Part shown: positions 56,207 to 64,000 of the stretch, one piece after another
Numbering within the stretch: position 1 is the first letter of the stretch
How the letters are laid out: every line of letters begins with the position of its first letter
From: Ananas comosus
Taxonomy: Eukaryota > Streptophyta > Magnoliopsida > Poales > Bromeliaceae
DNA: 64,000 nt
Assembly (NCBI RefSeq): GCF_001540865.1
Contig: NC_033628.1
Location: 4,450,831-4,514,830, forward strand
Reading direction: 5' to 3'
Program-made: the position numbers and the translations under genes
The notes under the pieces: model-generated
What the model saw: the letters and a program-made list of their open reading frames with translations, nothing else
Database searches by the model: none
What the model was told of the DNA's origin: nothing

Positions 56207-56207
56207 N
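56207..56207. other. Single-N contig join
   Basis: It separates the right arm of the inverted repeat from a Tork-family LTR. It is the second single N in the window; both adjoin duplicated sequence. Confidence 0.9.
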
Positions 56208-56846
56208 AAAAAATAGATCCAGAAAATAACTTAATGCAAGAAAAGAAAAGATAAGCGGAAAGAACACACCGATAATTACGTGGTTCGGCCAACGGCCTAC
56301 GTCCACGGGCGAAGACGGAGCAAATACTTTATTAATATCGAAAAGGCGGAGTACAAGAAAATCTCTCAAAAGACCAAAATTTAATTAGATCCGAAAACGC
56401 GCAACAAGCAACTCCAATTGCGGCTTCTCTCTCAACCCGTACGGACCAAAAAATGGCCTTAATTTGCCGGCGGCTTGGCTCTCTCTAATACGCAGTGCAC
56501 AATAGCTTCATCTCGGCTCGGGTCACGACACGCAAGAATGCACGACACACCATGGGTTGGGTTGACTTAATTAATTAAGCACCAGCAGAGTACCCTGAGC
56601 CGAGCACTAAGAGCAACCCCTTAATTAATTTGCTTGGCCCTTAATTTGGTCGCCGCTCCTTTAATTTGGCCGTAGTATGTATATATAATACATGTCTTCT
56701 AATTAGAGTCTAATTCTAATTAGATTAGAATTACACTCCTAATTATAATCCATATATGCCAAATTAAATCTAAATAATATCTAATCCCAATTAGATTAGG
56801 ATTTATCCTCAATTTAGATAACTACAAATCTAAACCAAATATAACA
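56208..56846 (-). mobile_element. Tork-family LTR, truncated at the join
   Basis: On the minus strand it begins TGTTATATTTGG at 56846 and follows the LTR at 44067-44701 nearly to its end, where the N interrupts. It directly abuts copia pol sequence at 56847 (flank TAGAT), so it inserted there. Whether an internal region existed cannot be seen. Confidence 0.75.
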
Positions 56847-58930
56847 TAGATGTATGTAGACTTCTCCATAAATATTGAAGTATCTGCGTTACCATTTGGT
56901 AATTGGCACTAGTAGGAGCATGCATATACTGACAGGCGACATTGACTGCGAGTGAGAGATACAGGTGAATAAGGATGAGATATTGAAGAGTACTGACAAT
57001 ACTTCGATAGTGCGAGGGGTCACTATATGGTTGGTCTCCTCTCTTAAGTGGAGGCGGTTTGGAGGTCATAGGGGTGGCAATAGGCTTGCATTGCTCCATA
57101 GAAGCCCGAGTTAAGATATCAGAAGCGTATTTTCATTGCCAAAGAAATAAACCATTTGAAGAGCGGTGTATTTAAATCCCTAAGAAGAAATGGAGAGGAC
57201 CTAAATCTTTCATAGGAAAAACCTGACCAAGAGCAAAACCAAGTTGATCTAAAAATTGGTGCGAGTCACCTGTGAGGACAATATCATCCACATAGAGAAG
57301 TAGAATAATAGTGTGACCGTCGTGACGATAGATAAATAATGATGGATCGAAGATACTACAAACGAACCCATAACCGATCAGGAAGTCACTGAATTTGTCG
57401 AACCATGCTCGAGGAGCTTTCTTGAGCCCATGCAGTGCGCGCCGAAGTAAATAGATATGATTGGGATAAGTCGAGTCACGAAAGGTAGGTAGTTGCTCCA
57501 TATAAATCGGTGCTGCGAGGTCGCCATGTAAGAAAGCATTTTTAAAATCCAATTGACGAATTGGCCAATGTCGAATAGTGGCTATAGTGAGTACAATGCA
57601 AATAGTACCCAGCTTTACAATCGGACTGAATGTTCAAGAAAGTCGACCCACTCCTCCTGATGGAAGCCCTTGCCCACAAGACGGGCTTTAAGTCGATCTA
57701 GTGACCCATCCGCATGGAATTTCATCTTGAAGACCCATTTACAGTCGATGACATTCATCGAGGGACACCCTGGAACAAGTTGCTATGTTCTATTCATTGC
57801 AAGCGCGTCTAATTCCTCACGCATCGCAGCTGTCCACCCAGAATGTTTAAGAGCCGATTGGATAGTGCGCGGTTCGAGAGGAATTGGTGAGAGGGCAAGA
57901 TTGGCATACTGCGGGTTGGGCTTGAAACTTCTAATCTTGGAGTAGGTCACCATAGGATGGCACAGAGGGAGTGGCCACTTTTGGCACAGTTGGTGGGGCA
58001 TCGACTGGAGGCATAGACGAAGAGCTTGGAGGATCAGTAGGTTGCAAGTTTGCTGAAGAAGTAGTTGTAACCTCATCAGAGAATAATCGAGCAACTTCTC
58101 TTTGGTCAGTTGAATTAAAGATAGGAGTATGGCTAGATTGAATAGAGTTAGCAGACCCGAGAGTGGAGCCCCAATGCAAGGGATCCCCAATATAAGTAGT
58201 AGCGATCTGAGAGGAAGTAGCAAATGGAAAATAATGTTCCTAAAAAATAACATGTCGAGAAATATAGATGTGACCGGTAGATTGATTTAGGCAGTGATAA
58301 CTGTTGTGTTTCTCACTGTGGTCTAAAAAGACACAGGGCAATGATCTTTTGTCAAGCTTATTCATCATATAATTGCGAAGATATGGAAAGCAACAAGATC
58401 CAAAAGTACGAAGATGTGAATAGTCGGGTTCCTTTTTAAAAAGAACTGAATATGAGCTTTTCTTGCCCAGTGCTGCAGACGAAAGCCGATTGATCAAATA
58501 ATTAATAGTAGTGAAAGCCTCTACCCAGTAGCAGCTGGGCATCGAGCCCTCAAATAGTGCAGCAAGCCCGAGTTCCACAATGTGGCGATGCTTCCTTTAG
58601 GCAACACTATTTTGTTCTGGTGTGCTCGACCATGAAAGTTGGTGTTGGATGCCACAATTGCCAAGATGAGTTAGAAAGACATTACTAATAAATTCATCCC
58701 CGTCATTCGATTGAAAAATTTTAATTTTCTTTCAAATTGATTTTCAACCAATTTTTGGAAGGTGAGAAAAATATCCAAAAAATATGATTTACACTTCAAT
58801 GGATATAAGCAACAGTAATGAGAAAAATCATCAATAAATACTACGTAATATCGAAAATGTTGCACGAAAGATACCGGCGCAGGTTTCCAAATATCACAAT
58901 ATAATTTATTCAAAGAAAAAGAGTATCGAG
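56847..58930 (-). pseudogene. pol: Ty1-copia pol (integrase to RNase H), dead
   Basis: Integrase has the first catalytic Asp (CDIWKPAPVS), but the second is Asn (IFQSNDGDEF, near 58705) and the catalytic Glu codon is TAA (58597-58599, between QNSVA and RKHRHIVE). RT follows with the frame around LDFKNAFLHGDLAAPIYMEQ, LHGLKKAPRAWFDKF and LLLYVDDIVLTG. RNase H is suggested by CKPIATPM and PTSANYQMV. Frames change several times, and stops occur. Gag, protease and LTRs are absent. It is a different copia lineage from the Tork element; exact lineage not assigned. Confidence 0.8.
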
Positions 58931-59031
58931 AATCAAATACATAGAATGGTAATTTTGAACTTTTGCTGATCTAACAGCTTGTGCACGAAGTCCCAGATGA
59001 CTTAATTACTGAATAATGCTAGGGGCCTGGC

Positions 59032-59300
59032 GTGACTCGAACTCAGAACCTCTTACTCTGATATCATGTGAAACAACCGTTGTACTCTAAAAGCTTAAGC
59101 TATTAGAGAACAGTGTTTATATATTTTTATATTTAACACTACCCCTCATTTCATGGGCCTTGTAAAAAGTCTCGAGCCGAGACGTGAGGGGAAGTGTTAA
59201 ATATAAAAATATATAAACACCGTTCTTTAACAGCTTAAACTTTTAGAGTACAACGGTTGTTTCACATAGTATCAAAGCAGGAGGTCCTGAGTTCGAGTCA
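59032..59300. repeat. Inverted repeat with tRNA-like B-box words
   Basis: Arms of about 110 bp, GACTCGAACTCAG...TTAACACT and AGTGTTAAAT...CTGAGTTCGAGTC, are separated by about 45 bases. Both arms contain a GAGTTCGAGTC word like a tRNA B box and ACAACCGTTGTACTCTAAAAG. It may be two head-to-head copies of a tRNA-derived repeat. A third partial copy (GAGTACAACGGTTGTTTCACA) lies at 59387. Confidence 0.65.
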
Positions 59301-60840
59301 TGCCAAGCTAGGAGCATTATTAATTTCTTCCTATTTAATTCAAGCACACGTCATTGGCCGACTAAAAAAAAGTCTCGAGCCCTTTAGAGTACAACGGTTG
59401 TTTCACAGTGGGCCTCACCATGCCAGAAAAAAAAGGTGGAATTATTTCAAGGTCCGAGTATGGACTTTATCTATACCTATCTTGAACCCAACCCGAATTC
59501 TTATTGATTTTATGTTATATAAAATATATAATGTTTGATTTTATATTTGAATTTATATTTAAAAAATTTAGACTTAATATAATATGTTTTGAAATATAGA
59601 TAAGAGAAATTATTGTTTCAGGTTTGGGTTTCCGAGTTTGGTTTTGAGTTATGAATTTTTGGTCAGTTTCGGGTTTGGATATGGATTTTTAAAATCCATC
59701 AGATTCAGATACAGATTTTGGAATTGATAGTTGGATTCGGATTCGGATTTTTGAAAAATCTACCCCAAATCTGGCATGCTAACATTTTTAACCACTGGTT
59801 CCTTACCAATACTGATTTTTTTACCACTAATCTTAACTGTTTTAATTTTTATGTTTAAAATTACGTCTACAATATTTATTATCTCTAACTGCTAAGATGT
59901 CATTATGCTTAAAACGTGTATTATCTCTAATAGTTCAAAACTGTTTTCAACCGTATTCAGTTCAAAGGGTTGAACCGAGCTGCATGATAGACTAGGTTAC
60001 TGTCAGATGAGTCAAACTAATCAGTTCAATCTGGGATTTATATAGTTGATACTAACACAACTAAATGAATAATAAAGCTAGGAAGCTAAGTGCTAACTAA
60101 AAAGTAAGGAACTAAAATGTCAAAAATCAACTAAAGGCTAAAAAATTTTAAAGGTAAAAATCAAAACCAGTTTAATTTAAATCAAATCAATTAAACTGAT
60201 CAAATAGATAAAATATATAAATAGTCTAGATTTGTTCCATATAGATTTATTTAATTTATCGACAGTACTAGTTTTCTTTACTCTATTAAATTAAACTCTA
60301 TGGTGGAGATTTATTATAAGTTTAAAATTTAAATTATACAATATAGATTTATTCAATCGTAAGTTTAAATTGCACCATATTTTTTAGATTTATAAGTGGT
60401 TTTCATATACCCTTTTAGATTCTAAACTTTAAATTTATTTTCAGCTTAAATTTTAAATTATAATACAGTCTCATTATTTTAAAAGATCAATTTTTACTAT
60501 TAAAATTTGAATTAATTAGCCTGTAGAATTCTATTCTAAGATAAATTTGAATTATATCCTATCTTCCTATTAAATATAATATTTACTCACATTTTAAACT
60601 TTCTTAAATAGTGATACAAAATACTATGTGCAAATTAGAGAAATTTTAAAATTCCTTAAACATATTAAATATGTTGAATTTATATATTTACCCACTTCAA
60701 ATTTTTTTTAATAATGATACAAAATTAATGTTGAAATTAGATGAATTCGAAAATTCCTTAACATATTAAATATGTTGAATTTGAATATTTATTCACATTC
60801 AAAACACCGGCCTAAAATGTTTAAACTCAGTTATTATTAT
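59301..60840. other. AT-rich intergenic sequence
   Basis: No gene is seen. Phrases such as TTAAATATGTTGAATTTATATATTTA recur imperfectly between 60650 and 60800, a local short tandem similarity. Confidence 0.45.
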
Positions 60841-61002
60841 TAGTATCAAAGTTCGATGTGGGATTATTAGGGTGTGACAGACTCCCTCCGTGTCAAAGCC
60901 TATCACCTTGACTCTGGCTCAGCTCAGTTATTATTACTAATATCTAAGTCTCTTATATACCCAATCGCATCTTCATTCCTATCCGATGTGGGATTATTGG
61001 GT
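60841..61002. repeat. Direct repeat GATGTGGGATTATT-GGGTGTGACA
   Basis: The word occurs at 60862-60885 and again at 60984-61002, continuing after the CACTA MITE at 61521 (GGTGTGACAC). The two copies are about 130 bp apart and show the empty state of the MITE insertion site. Confidence 0.7.
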
Positions 61003-61520
61003 ACTACAACAAAAATGGTCCATAGCGACACTTTTAAATATCGGTAAAAGTAAAAAAAAGTGCCGCTGGCTAAATTACCGATACTTTTAAAAAGTGTTGC
61101 TATATGTGGGGTTGCTAGGTATATAGTGACAGTTAAAGAGTGTCGCTATAATTTAAAAAGAGTGTTGTTAATTTACCAACACTTATTTAAGCATTTAGCA
61201 ACCGTCGGAGCTCTACCTCGTTGGCTGCGGTGGCGGAGGAGGACGAGAGGGAAGGCCTCTTCGTCTAGGATTTCAGTGGATTGAGTGAGGGGAGAAGGGG
61301 AAATGGTAATCGATTTTTCTTTTTTTTTTTTTCTTTTCTGTTTGTAATCGGGCAGAATGGGCTATGTGGGGTGGGTTGAGTAGAGCAACATTTTATTTTT
61401 TGTTGGATTGGGCTTTATATTTAGGCATCAGTAGATTTTTTTTAAAGTTTTGGCATAAATGGGGCACTTACAGAAAAGTGTCCCAAACATATGTCCCTAT
61501 AACCTAATTCTGTTGTAGTG
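61003..61520. mobile_element. CACTA-type MITE (518 bp), TSD GGT
   Basis: Left end ACTACAACAAAAATGG, right end CTGTTGTAGTG. GGT at 61000-61002 and 61521-61523 is the 3-bp duplication typical of CACTA elements. Subterminal words AAAAGTG and CACTTTT recur inverted. The GC-rich 61190-61270 segment is not a recognised gene. Confidence 0.75.
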
Positions 61521-61523
61521 GGT

Positions 61524-62752
61524 GTGACACTAATGCCTAAATTTGCGTAAGGGATATCAATCAAAATTTTGTTTCAATTTGCGATATTTAATTACGAAAA
61601 TATACTCGACATGAAGTTACCTTTTAACCTGCTATAGGTTAAAACACTTTATCGATCAATAGTAAAGATTTTTTTTTATTATTTGTAAAATTAAGTACCG
61701 AATCATTTCTCTTAATATAATAGTTTGAATTTTAAAATTAAATTTTATTTGAAATGTTGTTTTTAGGCTAAGTGAAATTTTCTCTTTCTCAACCCAACAA
61801 TAAAAAAATGGATAGAAATCAATTATTTCTTTTCCGATTACTATTGCAAACCAAACAGGCAAAGAGATTTGACCACTCCGTTTGCAATCTTTTATTCCTA
61901 TTTAAATTTTGATTTTTTTTAAAAAAAAATAGGAATAAACTTACATATAAGCATTAAAATAGTCATTTCGTAAAAATAAAAAAAAGAAAATAAAAGGAGT
62001 ATGATATATGTAAAAGTTCGTAAACATCTGATCTTTTCTTTGATCGTGCCCTAATTAACTTATAGCATTTCAATTTTTTTGCTTTTCTTCTCCCGAATGT
62101 AGTCAAGTACGTGGATTAGAACTGCTACTCAATAACTATTCGTGTTGTTTCTATTATCAACTTTTATTTATGTATGGAAAGAACTTAAAGGTGATCAGTA
62201 AATCTATGAGTACATTTTGCCATAACTCCCACTAAATTTTACGGATTCACTCAAAATTTGATAAAACATTTCTTTTATGGAAATAATTCATACAAATTGG
62301 AGATGAAATAGGAAAGATTAGAATTCCTACATAATTAACCAATGGGATTAAGATACAGAAAAGGCAACTTGTGGAACAGAATTAAGTGCATACATGCATG
62401 GTATTTAGATACATGAAAGATATATATTCCCTTTTTGTATGTAAATAGAAAGAATTACATGCTATACATGCATGATAAATAAGGTATGTAGCCCACAACA
62501 TACATGCATACAACTCAGTTACCATCTTATTAATTAATAAGACAAAATCCTTCGTCCTTTTAAGCAGTTTGGATGAATGCGAGTAAAAATCGGCCATTGG
62601 TATTGTCAAATATTATCTAGAGTATTAAAAGTGTCTAAAAAATTAAATTTTCTGGCTTTTAATATTATCAGGTAGTATATCAAAAGACGACAAAAATGAA
62701 GAGTTAGAAACGAACAACATTGTGAAAATGTAAGTTAGAGGTTGGTTATCTA
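61524..62752. other. AT-rich intergenic sequence
   Basis: No supported gene. The ORFs at 61656-61862 and 62382-62609 have no family resemblance. Confidence 0.5.
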
Positions 62753-63380
62753 TGAAACCTCCATAATTTAGAATAATTCAAGATATAAGATATAACACGA
62801 TTAAATTTCTTAATTCAGCTATAGCATTTGAATGATAGATAGGTTTAAGAAGTTAAGAGAGTTAAGCGTGTTAGAACTAGAGTAGTTCTAGAATAAGTGA
62901 CTTTGAGACGTGGTATCAGAGTCAATTATTAGCCAGAAATGTGAGATGGGCCAAAGATGGGTGACCCCCGGAGAAGCAGGGCGTCAAAGTTAATATTGAA
63001 CCCAATCACCAAATAGAAATATGAGATGAGCCACGGCTGAACCAGGATTGAGATTATACAGGAAGCAGAGCGAGGCTCCTCAGTGGATGACATTGTGGGT
63101 GGAGTGCAACTCCCCATAAGGTAGGCTAAAGGCTAGCGATACGAGTCTTACATTGTCTAGTGGTTGTGAATACGCTTGAGCCTGATAAAAACATCAGGAT
63201 TTAAAGAGGAGAAGAATGTAACACCTCTAGAATTTAGAATAGTCAAAGATATGAGATATAATAGGTCTAAATTAATCTTTTAACTCGGCTATAGCATATT
63301 GAGTGGCGGTTAATTAGACCCAAGAGGTTAAGAGAGTTTAGCATCTTAGAATTAGGATAATTCTAAGATGGGTGACTCCT
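62753..63380 (+). mobile_element. Cassandra-like TRIM with 5S-rRNA-like LTRs
   Basis: Two direct repeats (about 62753-62910 and 63217-63380) flank about 300 bp. TGGTATCAGAGTC (62911-62923), a Met-tRNA primer-binding site, follows the first; the purine tract AAAGAGGAGAAGAA (63203-63216) precedes the second, which starts TGTAACACC. The LTRs contain GTTAAGCGTG...AGAGTAGT-CTAG-AT...GTGAC (62861-62900) and GATGGGTGACTCCTTGG (63367-63383), matching the box C part of plant 5S rRNA as known for Cassandra elements. No protein is encoded, as in all TRIMs. Ends are diverged. Confidence 0.65.
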
Positions 63381-64000
63381 TGGTGGTTAGACCCAACAGC
63401 TTACGTACCTAGGCTATAAAGAAAAACAAAAAAAATCAAATTTAAGACCTTTGATGATGGCGTGTATGATTTTCAAAAATCACCAAATTCAATTGTTAGA
63501 TATTTCAAATTTTTTAGATTATGTACGATGGTACTGTAATCATTGAAAGTAAATAGTGCCATCTATTTCCATGTCATTATCAATAATAGGGCATCAGAAT
63601 AAACAATCCACATGGTTAAATATAATTTAAGTTGTTGGAAATTCCAAGAATCTGAAATTTATGATTTTCATAATATTTGCTTAGTGATCAAATAGTTTTA
63701 TATTCATACTATATTAGTTATTAAATATTATAAGTTTTTAAACCCCTTGAATGATAGCAAAAAAATATTGAAAAATTATAAATTATAAATTTAAAAAATT
63801 TAAATATTTTAAATCATATTTAATAATGCCAATTGTCGATTCGGATGTTCCATTAATTTATAAAAACGGTGTAAAAGTAAATGACAACATTATAAAGATG
63901 GCGATTAATTTAATTTACATGGTGATTTATTTTTGTGACCATCCAACTAATTAAAATATGGAGAATATATTACACGATGTAATATTAATTATCCTCTTGG
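63381..64000. other. AT-rich sequence, possible decayed family F repeat
   Basis: No gene. 63640-63860 has word order reminiscent of the foldback MITEs (TTTGCTTAGTGATC, CCCCTTGAATGATAGC, CCAATTGTCGATTCGGATGTTCC), suggesting an old copy. Confidence 0.35.

Noticed and set aside
62911..62923. tRNA gene
   Set aside because: TGGTATCAGAGTC is a primer-binding-site match to the tRNA 3' end, not a tRNA; no cloverleaf sequence surrounds it.

Overview
The window is repeat-dominated nuclear DNA of a flowering plant. Plant lineages of Ty1-copia and Ty3-gypsy retrotransposons (SIRE-, Tork- and Angela-like copia; Tat- and Del/Tekay-like gypsy), MULE, CACTA, hAT-like and Tourist-like DNA elements, a Cassandra-like TRIM and a plant-type LysM protein gene with introns all point that way. 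A monocot is likely and a bromeliad such as pineapple is a weak guess; the sequence alone does not fix the species. Runs of N at 16356-16380, 29787-29886 and 40459-40558, and single N's at 20491 and 56207, show that this is a scaffolded draft.

Layout. 1-12354 is a three-deep nest. A SIRE-type copia element (3' end and 3' LTR, 1-1467) lies in the extra antisense ORF of a Tat gypsy element (minus strand, 1468-10792), which itself lies just behind the primer-binding site of an older Angela-like copia element (LTR 10946-12354). 12961-21469 is a MULE with a perfect 9-bp target duplication. It is split by about 6.9 kb of foreign LTR sequence, bounded by an identical 317-bp duplication and a single N; this foreign block contains a pUC/BAC-type cloning polylinker. 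21549-28405 holds solo or broken Del/Tekay LTRs, one hosting a SIRE solo LTR with its own target duplication. 28406-34099 is AT-rich, with Helitron-like ends, tandem repeats, a papain-type cysteine protease pseudogene and a ClpP-like remnant.

36413-39034 (minus) is the only near-intact host gene: a three-exon LysM-domain protein with a GC-AG first intron and one frameshift. 39650-43397 contains MITEs, gaps and LTR pieces. 43398-52730 is a Del-like gypsy 5' region (LTR plus gag) split by a Tork copia element with CATCC target duplications. 52824-56206 has a foldback MITE, a copia solo LTR and an 864-bp perfect inverted repeat ending at a single N. 56208-58930 is a Tork LTR followed by a dead copia pol. 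The right end has a tRNA-like inverted repeat, a CACTA MITE with a GGT duplication, and a Cassandra-like TRIM carrying 5S-rRNA-like sequence.

Almost nothing here cooperates as a pathway. The coherent story is layered transposition followed by decay, much of it C-to-T nonsense mutation in CG and CHG contexts. On top of that lie assembly joins that should be checked before any biology is read from 13.6-20.8 kb or 54.3-56.2 kb. The most interesting recurring pattern is that several unrelated LTR families carry clusters of short GC-centred palindromes just upstream of their TATA boxes.
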